Source of the DNA: Sphingobacterium sp. UBA4616
Lineage (GTDB): Bacteria > Bacteroidota > Bacteroidia > Sphingobacteriales > Sphingobacteriaceae
DNA: 64,000 nt
Direction of reading: 5' to 3'
Assembly (NCBI GenBank): GCA_002386525.1
Contig: DGIS01000010.1
Coordinates: forward strand, 1 to 64,000
The notes under the pieces are model-generated. The model worked only from the letters and a program-made list of their open reading frames with translations. It made no database searches and was not told the DNA's origin. The position numbers and the translations under genes were made by a program. Shown piece after piece: positions 27,496-36,600 of this stretch; position 1 is the stretch's first letter, and every line of letters starts with the position of its first letter.

Positions 27496-28740
27496 ATGAA
27501 TATATTGAAATTTATTACAGCCGGTTCTGTAGATGATGGTAAAAGCACCCTAATCGGCCGATTATTATACGATACCAACTCGATTCTGGACGACCAACTG
27601 GAGGCGATACAACGTGCGAACCGCAAAAATGATGACGGTACGGTAGATCTGGCTATATTAACGGATGGACTTAAAGCCGAACGTGAGCAAGGAATTACCA
27701 TTGATGTTGCTTATAAATACTTTCAAACAGATCACAGAAAGTATATTATAGCAGATGCTCCAGGACATATTCAATATACCAGGAATATGGTCACAGGCGC
27801 ATCCAACTCAGATTTGATCATCATCTTGATCGACGCGAGAAAGGGTGTAATTGAACAGACAAAACGCCATTCTTTTATTGCTAAATTACTTGCAATGAAG
27901 CAAGTACTTGTCTGTGTCAATAAGATGGACATGGTTGATTATAGCGCGGCAATCTATGAGCAGATCAAAAGCGACTATTTGGCGTTGGCGGTAAACCTCG
28001 GGCTTAAAGATGTTGATTTTATACCAGTTTCAGCATTGAAGGGGGATAATATTGTCCATAAGTCTCAACGGATGCCTTGGTATATAGGTGAATCGCTGTT
28101 GAATTACCTCGAACACGTGGAAATACATGAAAATGAGGCGGCAAATTGGAGATTTCCTGTCCAGTGGGTTGTACGACCGCAAACGGATGATTTACATGAC
28201 TATAGGGGATATGCGGGACGGGTATTAGGAGAAGGATTAACGATTGGAGATCAAGTCATTGTTTATCCAGCAGAAACATATAGCACGGTTAAAGCGATTG
28301 AATTCAATGGACAGCAGCTTCAACGGGCTGAAAATGGCCAGTCGGTCATTATCCATCTCAGTGATGATGTAGACATCAGCCGTGGCGATACCATAGCAAG
28401 TGTTGAAAATCCACCAAAGTTCGAACGCAACATCCAGGCAAATGTATGCTGGTTTGACAACAAACCATTAGACACAGATCAAATATATCTTGTACAAAGT
28501 CATAGTAAATTGACCAAAATAAAGATCGTTGATGTGCTGTATAAGTTTGACATCAATACACAGGAAAAAGTGTATAATGAAATCATCAGGCTGAATGACA
28601 TTGGACGCATCACAATTAAATCTGCTGAAAACCTCGTGTTCGATTTACAGGAAGAAAACTCCGAGAATTCTCAGGCCATCGTTATTGATCCGAGGACAAA
28701 TTTAACCGTAGGCGCCTTAATGATTCAAGCCGTCGATTAA
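27496..28740 (+). CDS. cysN: Sulfate adenylyltransferase subunit 1 (GTPase)
   Basis: 414 residues from the ATG at 27496; a TTG at 27487 is also in frame. GTPase motifs: G1 GSVDDGKSTLIGRLL, G3 DAPGHIQYTRNM, G4 NKMD. An EF-Tu-like second and third beta domain follows. It ends at about 415 residues without the CysC kinase domain found in NodQ-like fusions, so this locus makes APS, not PAPS. Last gene of the sulfate operon; a terminator follows. Confidence 0.95.
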   Translation: MNILKFITAGSVDDGKSTLIGRLLYDTNSILDDQLEAIQRANRKNDDGTVDLAILTDGLKAEREQGITIDVAYKYFQTDHRKYIIADAPGHIQYTRNMVTGASNSDLIIILIDARKGVIEQTKRHSFIAKLLAMKQVLVCVNKMDMVDYSAAIYEQIKSDYLALAVNLGLKDVDFIPVSALKGDNIVHKSQRMPWYIGESLLNYLEHVEIHENEAANWRFPVQWVVRPQTDDLHDYRGYAGRVLGEGLTIGDQVIVYPAETYSTVKAIEFNGQQLQRAENGQSVIIHLSDDVDISRGDTIASVENPPKFERNIQANVCWFDNKPLDTDQIYLVQSHSKLTKIKIVDVLYKFDINTQEKVYNEIIRLNDIGRITIKSAENLVFDLQEENSENSQAIVIDPRTNLTVGALMIQAVD

Positions 28741-28780
28741 TATCGTATTCATCGCAAATGTTCAACCTAAATATTTTTCT

Positions 28781-28813
28781 AAGGAACTCAGAAATAGCTG
28801 AGTTCCTTTTTGT
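28781..28813 (+). terminator. Terminator of the sulfate assimilation operon
   Basis: AAGGAACTCAG and CTGAGTTCCTT form an 11-bp perfect stem with a 6-base loop, followed by TTTTGTTTT. Confidence 0.85.
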
Positions 28814-29269
28814 TTTAGACAATCGGGATAATGATAGTGGACATCAATAGCGAGCGGTTAAGACAACAAAAGGGGTAGCTTAAAACTATCTATTTAACAT
28901 AATATAAATTATAATTAATCAATATATAAGGATTCTCAATTACTATATTTAAGAATCGACAGCCTTGTATTAAAAAATTGCCAGAAATAAACGGTTATAA
29001 TGAGATATTTAACATATTAGATACCAGAATTCCAGCTATTTTATCATGAGTGAATTTTTTTCTTTCACATGCCTGTAGATTCGAATAATATACGGCAAAC
29101 GAACTGTTACACACACACTTCGCCAGAAATTCTATAATTCCATATAAAAAATCAAAAAGTTGAATTTCATTAGAATAGATTATTATTTGTAAATAATTAA
29201 CAAATATTGGTTATTCGTTAAAAAATACATAAATTGGTGCCAGCCAAAGGGAAATTTTACTAATTAAAC
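28814..29269. other. Intergenic region upstream of gdhA
   Basis: About 455 bases of AT-rich DNA with no supported gene or clear RNA structure. It probably holds the regulatory region of glutamate dehydrogenase; no specific operator could be assigned. Confidence 0.5.
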
Positions 29270-30601
29270 ATGTCAAAAAATTATAACGAGTTTATCTCGA
29301 TCGTTGAGAAACGAAATCCAAATGAACCAGAATTCTTGCAAGCTGTAAAAGAAGTTACCGAGGACCTATTTCCTTATATTACAGAACACCATCCTGAATT
29401 TTTCGAACAAAAGATTCTTGAAAGGCTTACTGAACCCGAGCGTATTATATCTTTCCGGGTAACTTGGTTGGACGATAACCATCAAGTACAAGTTAATCGC
29501 GGATACCGTGTTCAAATGAACAGTGCTATTGGTCCTTATAAAGGCGGTCTTCGCTTCGCCCCTTCTGTTAACCAAAGTATCCTTAAATTTCTTGCTTTTG
29601 AACAGGTATTTAAAAATAGTTTGACTGGGTTGCCGATTGGTGGTGGCAAAGGCGGATCCGATTTTGATCCCAAAGGAAAATCGGATAATGAAATCATGCG
29701 TTTTTGTCAGAGTTTCATGACCGAGCTCTATCGCCATATTGGCGCTGACACCGATGTTCCTGCCGGAGATATTGGTGTCGGAGGACGTGAAATAGGTTAT
29801 TTATTCGGTCAATTTAAACGTTTACAAAATAACTTTACTGGTGTTCTTACGGGTAAAGGAGAATTGTGGGGCGGTTCCTATATACGTCCAGAAGCGACAG
29901 GATATGGATTATTGTATTTTGTTGACTGTATTTTCAAGCATCAGGGAAAATCATTAAAAGGTCAGGTAGCGACAGTCTCTGGTGCCGGCAACGTGGCATT
30001 TTACGCGGTTGAAAAAGCATTGCAGCTCGGGGCTAAAGTAATTACAGTATCAAACAGCTTAGGAACATTGTATGATCCGGATGGTTTTGACGCCGAAAAA
30101 ATGGCCTTTGGAGCTACATTAGGAAGAAGTTTGGATCAATATCCATCCAAATACCCGAATGCCCAGTTCTTCCCAGGCCAAAAGCCTTGGCAATTTAAAT
30201 GCGATATTGCATTACCTTGTGCAACGCAAAATGAATTGGATGAATCCGATGCCAAAATGCTTGTGGCAAACGGATGTATCTGTGTAGCCGAAGGGGCTAA
30301 TATGCCTTCCACAGCTGAAGCTATTAAAGTATTTCTAGATGCAAAAATCAGCTTTGCCCCAGGTAAAGCAGCGAATGCTGGTGGTGTTGCTGTGAGCGGT
30401 TTGGAAATGTCCCAAAACTCCATCCGTACACAATGGTGTACCGAAGAGGTTGACAATCGCTTGAAAACCATTATGGAGAGTATCCACGAAACCTGTTTAA
30501 AATATGGCAAGGGAAGTGAATTTGTAAATTACTTAAAAGGTGCCAATATTGGAGGCTTTATCAAAGTCGCAAACGCCATGAAAGCCCAAGGTATCGTCTA
30601 A
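29270..30601 (+). CDS. gdhA: NADP-type glutamate dehydrogenase
   Basis: 443 residues, the length of hexameric bacterial GdhA. It interconverts 2-oxoglutarate plus ammonium and glutamate. Substrate-binding YKGGLRFAPSVN, the catalytic lysine loop PIGGGKGGSDFDPKGKSD and DVPAGDIGVGGREIGYLFGQ are intact. The nucleotide-binding segment VSGAGNVAFYAVEKALQLGAKV follows. The gene is alone between a long upstream region and a terminator. Confidence 0.96.
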   Translation: MSKNYNEFISIVEKRNPNEPEFLQAVKEVTEDLFPYITEHHPEFFEQKILERLTEPERIISFRVTWLDDNHQVQVNRGYRVQMNSAIGPYKGGLRFAPSVNQSILKFLAFEQVFKNSLTGLPIGGGKGGSDFDPKGKSDNEIMRFCQSFMTELYRHIGADTDVPAGDIGVGGREIGYLFGQFKRLQNNFTGVLTGKGELWGGSYIRPEATGYGLLYFVDCIFKHQGKSLKGQVATVSGAGNVAFYAVEKALQLGAKVITVSNSLGTLYDPDGFDAEKMAFGATLGRSLDQYPSKYPNAQFFPGQKPWQFKCDIALPCATQNELDESDAKMLVANGCICVAEGANMPSTAEAIKVFLDAKISFAPGKAANAGGVAVSGLEMSQNSIRTQWCTEEVDNRLKTIMESIHETCLKYGKGSEFVNYLKGANIGGFIKVANAMKAQGIV

Positions 30602-30634
30602 AAAGCCTTTTTCTAATCATATCATAATCCTGAG

Positions 30635-30667
30635 CGCTCAAATGCATTGCATTTGGGCGTTTTTTTT
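30635..30667 (+). terminator. Terminator of gdhA
   Basis: CGCTCAAATGC and GCATTTGGGCG (11 pairs including one G-T) with a 3-base loop, followed by eight T. Confidence 0.85.
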
Positions 30668-30703
30668 ATACTTTTATGCTAAATTTAAAAACTAGAGAAT
30701 TCC

Positions 30704-30949
30704 ATGAGACTAATAGCTGAACTTCCCCATCCCGATTGCAAGATTTCAATATTTGGCATGAACCAAAAATTTATTATTAAGTTTGAACAGGGGAATTTGG
30801 AGCAATCCTATAAAATTGCTGAAGTGGATATTATTGGTGGTGTAAACGGCGTATTTGATTTACTCGATGAAGAATTTATGAAAACTGTAATTAATCAATT
30901 CGCCTTGATGCGCCAGTCTTTTAACAACGCTTATAGCCGATACGAATAA
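30704..30949 (+). CDS. Small conserved protein, function unknown
   Basis: 81 residues, no signal peptide or membrane segment. The order is MRLIAELPHPDCKISIFGMNQKFIIKFEQG, then YKIAEVDIIGGVNGVFDLLDEEFMKTVINQF and a tail FALMRQSFNNAYSRYE. The compact alpha/beta pattern and good codon use support a real gene; it looks like a Bacteroidota-conserved cytosolic protein. It lies 10 bases upstream of the small membrane protein. Confidence 0.65.
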   Translation: MRLIAELPHPDCKISIFGMNQKFIIKFEQGNLEQSYKIAEVDIIGGVNGVFDLLDEEFMKTVINQFALMRQSFNNAYSRYE

Positions 30950-30959
30950 CAGCTAATTT

Positions 30960-31295
30960 ATGTTGAATTATATCTATTTTATTGCATTTTGGGCCTGCCA
31001 GATTATTTCGTCCATCCTATTTAAACTCGGTGGAATTCATCCAAAATATAAATGGACAACATTGATTGTCGGAAATATTATTCTGCTTTCTGCAAGCTGG
31101 TTCCTGGTAAAATTATTCAAAAATGTATCTCAGCCAATTGTTATAGCCCTATGCTCTGGTGGCACATTCTTGACCGTGCAATTAGCCATGGCACTGTATT
31201 TTAAAAGTCCGCTGACCTGGATGCAGGTACTGGGTATGTTTGTCATTATCTCCGGTATGGTGCTGATAACCTTTGGTGGTAAAGAAACGATGTAA
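30960..31295 (+). CDS. Small four-helix membrane protein, SMR/DMT-like
   Basis: 111 residues with four hydrophobic helices. The size and the pattern (IIFWA..SSILFKLGG, then a final helix LGMFVIISGMVLITFGG) resemble small multidrug-resistance or half-size drug/metabolite transporters. The conserved glutamate of EmrE-type SMR pumps (E14) is not evident, so drug export is not implied. Probably co-transcribed with the small gene before it. Confidence 0.6.
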   Translation: MLNYIYFIAFWACQIISSILFKLGGIHPKYKWTTLIVGNIILLSASWFLVKLFKNVSQPIVIALCSGGTFLTVQLAMALYFKSPLTWMQVLGMFVIISGMVLITFGGKETM

Positions 31296-31370
31296 GCTCA
31301 ATTTACAGGACGAAAGCTAACGTTCAACACCAGCTAAACGACCATAAATTTTAAAAATTTAAACGAAAAT

Positions 31371-31398
31371 TGGAGCTCTAATAACCTTTTGAGCTCCA
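31371..31398. terminator. Bidirectional terminator before mutS2 end
   Basis: TGGAGCTC and GAGCTCCA form an 8-bp stem with a 12-base loop between convergent genes. Confidence 0.6.
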
Positions 31399-31410
31399 GT
31401 TCATTTTTGT

Positions 31411-33792
31411 CTACAAATAAGCGTAGGTGATACCATCACCACCACGGTCTTGATGTTCGTCCTCAAAACGACTAACATGACTATATTTACGTAAATAATC
31501 ACGGATAAATTTGCGTAAAATCCCGTCACCCTTTCCATGAATGATCTTTAGCGACGGATAACCGATCATCACCGCCCTATCCAGCACACGCTCCAACTCA
31601 TGAAGCGCATCCTCCGTTCGCATACCCCTTAGATCAATTTCAGATTTAAAGTCCGCCACCGAACCCGCAGATGTTGACCTTGATAAACTTTTTGCAGATT
31701 TTTTCCCTTCCCTTCCCTCTAGCTTAATTACATTCTTCCGTTTTTGAACGGTACGCAGTTCCCCCATAGCCAGAATAAGATTATTATTTTTAGCAATTTC
31801 TACCACCTGTGCCTCGGCGCCATTATCCAAAATTTGTACCCAATCCCCGATCGCTAATGCTGCAGACTCCACAACGCGCTCTTTAATTGCAGGTTTTGTG
31901 ACCTGTTGTTCTTTCGGTAGGACTGCCTGAAGAGCTTGATCTAGGTTGCTCCGCAATTCACGGGTTTTTTCTTTATCGGCTTTGGCAGATTTAATTTGAG
32001 CAACCGTATTCTCAATGAGTTTATTCGAATTCTTTATAATCTGCTGCGCTTCTTCTTTAGCCTTTTTCAGAATGACTCTTTTATTTTCTTCTAGATAGGT
32101 TTGTAGTTCCAGGTATTCTGATTTGAGGGTCTCAAGTTCCTTCTCCCGCTTATTGATCGCAACTTTGGTATCAAACACCTCTTTCTTCTCTCTTTCGAGA
32201 TCAATCAAAAGGTTGTCTACTTTCTTTTGCTCCACACCAATTTTACCTTTCGCAGACGCCAATATTTCCTTACCCAAGCCAATTTTTTGAGCAATTTCAA
32301 ATGCATAGGAACTCCCCGGTTTGCCGATCTGAAGAATATACATTGGCTTCATTTCTCGATTGTCAAATAACATCGAAGCATTCTCTAAACCGGGCGAATT
32401 GCTCGCAAATACTTTGAGATTAGAATAGTGCGTCGTCACTACGCCTCTAATCTGCTTTTTGTTGAGCGATTCCAATACTGCTTCAGCGATAGGTCCACCA
32501 AACAAAGGATCCGTACCAGTTCCAAACTCATCGATCAAAACCAGGGTACGGCCGTTGGCAAATTCCGTAAAATATTTCATCTTCGACAGATGCGCACTAT
32601 AGGTACTTAAATCACTCTCTATCGATTGATCATCACCAATATCTGCAAATATCTGTTTAAAAACGCCAATTTTCGTCGTTGGGTCCGCAGGAATTAATAA
32701 CCCAGATTGCACCATGATCTGCAATAGGCCTACTGTTTTCATGCAGACAGATTTACCTCCTGCATTAGGTCCCGAAACAACAATAACGCGCTGGACATTG
32801 TCAATTTGTATATTCAGCGGCACAACAGTATGATGGTGATTCAATAATAAAAGTGGATGCCTAGCATTGACCAAATTAATCTCCACTTCTTTGGACAATT
32901 CAGGCATTTCAGCCTCAATGTCCAAAGCAAAAAGTGCTTTTGCACGTACAAAATCTACTTTCGTCAGTAGTCCATGATAAGAAAGCAACAACGGAAGGTG
33001 CGGACGAACTTTATCGGTCAGTTCCACTAGGATACGAATAACTTCTCGTCGACGTTCAAATTCTAAATCTCTAATTTTATTATTCAACTGAAAGACTTCT
33101 TCAGGCTCTATATAAGCCGTTTGACCTGTAGCAGATTCATCATGGATCAGACCTTTAAGCTTCCTTTTATTCTCGGCTAAGATTGGAATACAAAGCCTTC
33201 CATCGCGTATGGTAAGATTACCATCGGCGGTCCATCCACTATCCTGCGCACTTTTAAAGATACTGTTGATGCGCTTTAAAGCTTCTTGCTCAGCCTTTTG
33301 AATCTGTTGAGTGATCTCCAATAGCAATCGCGAAGCATTATTTTTGAGCTTTCCGCGTTCGTCGATCACCATTTCGATATCTCGGATGATGCCTTTCTCT
33401 ATCGGTAAATGTTCAAAGAGAATCTCAAGATTGGGATAAAGCCCCTCACGTTCATTAAAATAACGAATGATAGCATATACAGTCTTTAATGAAAGTAATA
33501 CTTTAAAGAACTCCTCTTCAAGCAAAAAAGCTCCCTCTACCCGAGCTTTTTCGATAATAGACCGAAGTGGAAAAAAATTCTCGACGGGGAATGCACTGTC
33601 ATTCACCAAAAGATCTTTAAACTCACTGGTCTGTCGTAAAAATCGATCAATCTGATCAAAACGGGTCTGTGGCTGAATTTTATCTACCAGATCCCTACCC
33701 GATTCGCTCAAGCATTTTTGTCTTATTTTATCTTTTATCTCGGAAAATCCGAGCTTATCTATTGCATTTATTGGATATACCATTGAAGTCAT
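31411..33792 (-). CDS. mutS2: MutS2-type endonuclease
   Basis: 793 residues, matching MutS2. The N-terminal clamp and lever helices lead to the ATPase with Walker A VSGPNAGGKSVCMKT and TLVLIDEFGTGTDPLFG. A long coiled coil (about 510-620) follows, and a C-terminal Smr nuclease domain is at about 715-793 (DLRGMRTEDALHELE, LKIIHGKGDGILRKFI). It lacks the mismatch-recognition domain of MutS1. The family is linked to recombination control and rescue of collided ribosomes. An internal start three codons in (33783) is possible. Confidence 0.94.
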   Translation of the reverse strand: MTSMVYPINAIDKLGFSEIKDKIRQKCLSESGRDLVDKIQPQTRFDQIDRFLRQTSEFKDLLVNDSAFPVENFFPLRSIIEKARVEGAFLLEEEFFKVLLSLKTVYAIIRYFNEREGLYPNLEILFEHLPIEKGIIRDIEMVIDERGKLKNNASRLLLEITQQIQKAEQEALKRINSIFKSAQDSGWTADGNLTIRDGRLCIPILAENKRKLKGLIHDESATGQTAYIEPEEVFQLNNKIRDLEFERRREVIRILVELTDKVRPHLPLLLSYHGLLTKVDFVRAKALFALDIEAEMPELSKEVEINLVNARHPLLLLNHHHTVVPLNIQIDNVQRVIVVSGPNAGGKSVCMKTVGLLQIMVQSGLLIPADPTTKIGVFKQIFADIGDDQSIESDLSTYSAHLSKMKYFTEFANGRTLVLIDEFGTGTDPLFGGPIAEAVLESLNKKQIRGVVTTHYSNLKVFASNSPGLENASMLFDNREMKPMYILQIGKPGSSYAFEIAQKIGLGKEILASAKGKIGVEQKKVDNLLIDLEREKKEVFDTKVAINKREKELETLKSEYLELQTYLEENKRVILKKAKEEAQQIIKNSNKLIENTVAQIKSAKADKEKTRELRSNLDQALQAVLPKEQQVTKPAIKERVVESAALAIGDWVQILDNGAEAQVVEIAKNNNLILAMGELRTVQKRKNVIKLEGREGKKSAKSLSRSTSAGSVADFKSEIDLRGMRTEDALHELERVLDRAVMIGYPSLKIIHGKGDGILRKFIRDYLRKYSHVSRFEDEHQDRGGDGITYAYL

Positions 33793-33805
33793 ATTCGTTG
33801 AATGA

Positions 33806-34552
33806 TTAAAGTTTCACCGGAGGCTTCATTTGCCTCGGCGGACTGAGAACTGGTCCTCTGTCCAGTTCAGTAGTTGGTAACTGCCGAAGTGGAACCTCCT
33901 TCGGTGTTATTACAGTATCCTTACCCGAGATACGCCCTACATCCGAAGTTGTATCAACTGGTGTAGTGGAATTACCTACAGATAGTTGATTCATAAGATA
34001 ACCATCTACGCTGATACCGGTTCTCATTTGGAAATAGCGATTAAAAGACGAAGCAGCTTCTCTGAAACTCAATTTTGTCTTATTTGGAATATAATGAATA
34101 AGTGCGTCAATTCTTTCCTGATAAGCTTGTTGCGCACGCATAACCCGATTGGTACTATCCTGAATACGTACATTAACAATCGAGTCTCTGCTACGGATAG
34201 AATCTTGTTTTTTCCTATCAATATCTGCATAAAACTTATTTTCTTTCGTTAGATTTTCTTCCACTTTTTTATAAATAGCAGACATGACTTCGGCATCCTT
34301 CCCATAATAGTCTAAATTTTTTTTAAAAGAAACGGAATCCAAACCATATTTATCGAAGGTAACTTGGTACAAAGGCAATATGACTTTGCGCGCACTATCA
34401 ATGGGCAAAATATTGAGGTATGAATCTGTCAATTGAATTTCGGTAAGCGCATCCACAAACTCACTTTCGGAGATAATATCTTTGCCCCCTGTACGTACAC
34501 AGGCACCAAATAAAAAAATGACTGCAAGTAGATTCAGTATTAATCGTAGCAT
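33806..34552 (-). CDS. DUF4296 lipoprotein
   Basis: 248 residues from the ATG at 34552; an upstream in-frame ATG adds 15 residues before a normal signal peptide and is less likely. The signal ends in VIFLFGACVRTG (lipobox Cys). The DUF4296 region has FVDALTEIQLTDSYL, LYQVTFDKYGLDSVSFKKNLDYY and a helical YKKVEENLTKE. A proline-rich tail ends the protein. This is a Bacteroidota lipoprotein family of unknown role. It is 13 bases upstream of mutS2 on the same strand. Confidence 0.8.
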   Translation of the reverse strand: MLRLILNLLAVIFLFGACVRTGGKDIISESEFVDALTEIQLTDSYLNILPIDSARKVILPLYQVTFDKYGLDSVSFKKNLDYYGKDAEVMSAIYKKVEENLTKENKFYADIDRKKQDSIRSRDSIVNVRIQDSTNRVMRAQQAYQERIDALIHYIPNKTKLSFREAASSFNRYFQMRTGISVDGYLMNQLSVGNSTTPVDTTSDVGRISGKDTVITPKEVPLRQLPTTELDRGPVLSPPRQMKPPVKL

Positions 34553-34625
34553 TTCGTAGTTTTGTACAAATTTACAAAAAGCACCGACATTTGGCACTTT
34601 TTACATCATCAAAACTATATCGGAA

Positions 34626-35318
34626 ATGAGTATTGCTAGTAATTTAGAAGCGTTAAGATTGGAAACTGAAGCTGTCGGAGTACAACTCGTCGCTGTATCG
34701 AAGACAAAATCCAATTCAGATATCATGGAAGCCTATGAGGCAGGGCAACGTATCTTTGGCGAAAACCACGTTCAAGAGTTAGTTGAGAAAGCGGAGCTTT
34801 TACCCAAAGACATTCAATGGCATATGATCGGCCATCTTCAAACAAATAAGGTCAAATATATTGCTCCTTTCATCAGTCTAATTGCATCTGTTGATTCGCT
34901 AAAATTACTTAAGGAAATTAACAAACATGCCCAAAAATCAAAACGCATCATAGACTGTCTTTTACAAGTTTATATTGCTGAGGAAGACACCAAGTTTGGT
35001 TTTGATCATGCTGAACTCATCGAACTGCTCCGCGACGATGAATTTCTCGCATTGAAGAACATCCGTATTTGCGGTTTGATGGGAATAGCCTCAAATACCG
35101 ATAACCAGAAAGTAATAAAAGCTGAATTCTATGAGCTTAAAATGTTGTTTGATGGGGTAAAAGCAAGTTTTTACAGAAAAGATGAACATTTCAGCATTCT
35201 TTCCATGGGTATGTCCTCCGACTATAAATTGGCTATAGGCGAAGGTTCGACGATGGTACGTGTAGGAAGTACAATCTTTGGAAAAAGAGTAATCAAACAC
35301 TTTAAAAACAATGACTAA
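34626..35318 (+). CDS. YggS-family pyridoxal phosphate homeostasis protein
   Basis: 230 residues, alanine-racemase-like TIM barrel. The PLP lysine lies in VQLVAVSKTKSN near residue 25. GENHVQELVEKAELL, WHMIGHLQTNKVKYI and LSMGMSSDYKLAIGEGSTMVRVGSTIFG are family hallmarks. These proteins bind PLP and influence amino acid and B6 balance, without known racemase activity. The end overlaps the acetyltransferase start by 8 bases. Confidence 0.92.
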   Translation: MSIASNLEALRLETEAVGVQLVAVSKTKSNSDIMEAYEAGQRIFGENHVQELVEKAELLPKDIQWHMIGHLQTNKVKYIAPFISLIASVDSLKLLKEINKHAQKSKRIIDCLLQVYIAEEDTKFGFDHAELIELLRDDEFLALKNIRICGLMGIASNTDNQKVIKAEFYELKMLFDGVKASFYRKDEHFSILSMGMSSDYKLAIGEGSTMVRVGSTIFGKRVIKHFKNND

Positions 35319-35763
35319 ACCAATTATAAGAGAAGCTGTTAGGTCTGACTGCCCACGGATGCTCGAATTGATCAATGAGCTGGCCATCTTCGAAAAAGCA
35401 CCCGATGAGGTGACGGTATCACTGTCGGAATTTGAGGATGCAGGATTTGGAAAATCCCCTGTTTGGGGGGCATTTGTTGCAGAAGTAGAAGGCGAAGTTG
35501 TCGGCATTTCATTATATTATACCAGATATTCAACCTGGAAAGGCCGAAGACTCTATTTGGAAGATCTAATCGTGACAGAAAATATGCGCGGATCAGGAAT
35601 TGGAAAACTACTTTTTGATAAGACGCTGGCCTACGGCAAACAGTGCGGTTATCATGGCATGGTATGGCAGGTATTAGACTGGAATGAACCGGCCATTAAG
35701 TTTTATGAAAAATATAAAGCGGACTTTGATGCGGGATGGCTCAATGTATCCATTACTTATTAA
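35311..35763 (+). CDS. GNAT-family N-acetyltransferase
   Basis: 150 residues. The acetyl-CoA-binding motif A (DLIVTENMRGSGIGKLLFDKTLA, about 85-107) is clear, followed by WQVLDWNEPAIKFYEKY. The N-terminus IREAVRSDCPRMLELINELA is typical. It resembles the diamine (SSAT-like) branch, including the KAPDEV and GISLYYTRYSTWKGR segments. The substrate is inferred only. Likely co-transcribed with the YggS-type gene. Confidence 0.85.
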   Translation: MTKPIIREAVRSDCPRMLELINELAIFEKAPDEVTVSLSEFEDAGFGKSPVWGAFVAEVEGEVVGISLYYTRYSTWKGRRLYLEDLIVTENMRGSGIGKLLFDKTLAYGKQCGYHGMVWQVLDWNEPAIKFYEKYKADFDAGWLNVSITY

Positions 35764-35784
35764 ATAACGGAGATAATCATTTCA

Positions 35785-36576
35785 ATGCGGTTTCATTTTT
35801 CCTTAAAAATATTAGTTATCAGCTATCTGTTTTACGCTTGCAATGGCCAAAGTGCACCTGCTGATGTTGTTCAACTTGCAGATACACTCTCCTATAGTAA
35901 AAAAAGTATAGACGAGCATAGCAATTATTTTCTAAAGGAAGAAAATCGACTGGACACGACGTATTTTCGCGCAAAATACCCGGTTTTTGATGAAGATAAG
36001 ATCAATGATCTCATTACCAATATCGTTCACCTCGAAGGCGACACCAGTATGCAGGAGGCTGCCCATCGGTTTATTAATGCTTACAATGAATATGTGGAGG
36101 ATAATAACGGCAAATCTACGGCAACCTGGAACCGGGAGCTACAGGTCGATGTGATCGCCAATACGCCTGTTTTTCTGGGAATAAGAACACAACAGGAAGA
36201 GTACACGGGCGGTGCGCATGGTGACCACTTTACCCTTTATGCAAACTTCGATAGACAGTCAAACAAACAGATTGTGATTGATGACATTATTCAAACACAA
36301 AATAAAGATAAGTTTGTCAAAATTGCTGAGCAATATTTCCGCAAACAAGAAGGGTTAAGTAGCGATGATCTATTAAATGGAAAGTATTTTTTTGAAGACG
36401 GTAAGTTTTCGCTCGCAGATAATTTTACGTTCGAAAAAGACGACATCCTATTTCATTACAATGTTTATGAAATCAAATCCTATGCTGAAGGGATGACTGA
36501 ATTGCGCATTCCCTACGCTACTTTCAGACATTTGATTTCAGACAAAGGATTACATTATATTAATAGTATTAATTAG
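35785..36576 (+). CDS. DUF4163/DUF3298 (RsiV-like) lipoprotein
   Basis: 263 residues. The signal ends in ISYLFYACNG, a lipobox. YTGGAHGDHFTLYANFD is typical of the DUF4163 part, followed by DUF3298 with FEKDDILFHYNVYEIKSYAEGMTELRIPY. The same architecture forms the extracellular part of the anti-sigma factor RsiV, which binds lysozyme, but here there is no cytoplasmic anti-sigma domain. Probably a surface or periplasmic lipoprotein of unknown ligand. Confidence 0.78.
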   Translation: MRFHFSLKILVISYLFYACNGQSAPADVVQLADTLSYSKKSIDEHSNYFLKEENRLDTTYFRAKYPVFDEDKINDLITNIVHLEGDTSMQEAAHRFINAYNEYVEDNNGKSTATWNRELQVDVIANTPVFLGIRTQQEEYTGGAHGDHFTLYANFDRQSNKQIVIDDIIQTQNKDKFVKIAEQYFRKQEGLSSDDLLNGKYFFEDGKFSLADNFTFEKDDILFHYNVYEIKSYAEGMTELRIPYATFRHLISDKGLHYINSIN

Positions 36577-36600
36577 CAATCAACTAAACTAAATAAATAA

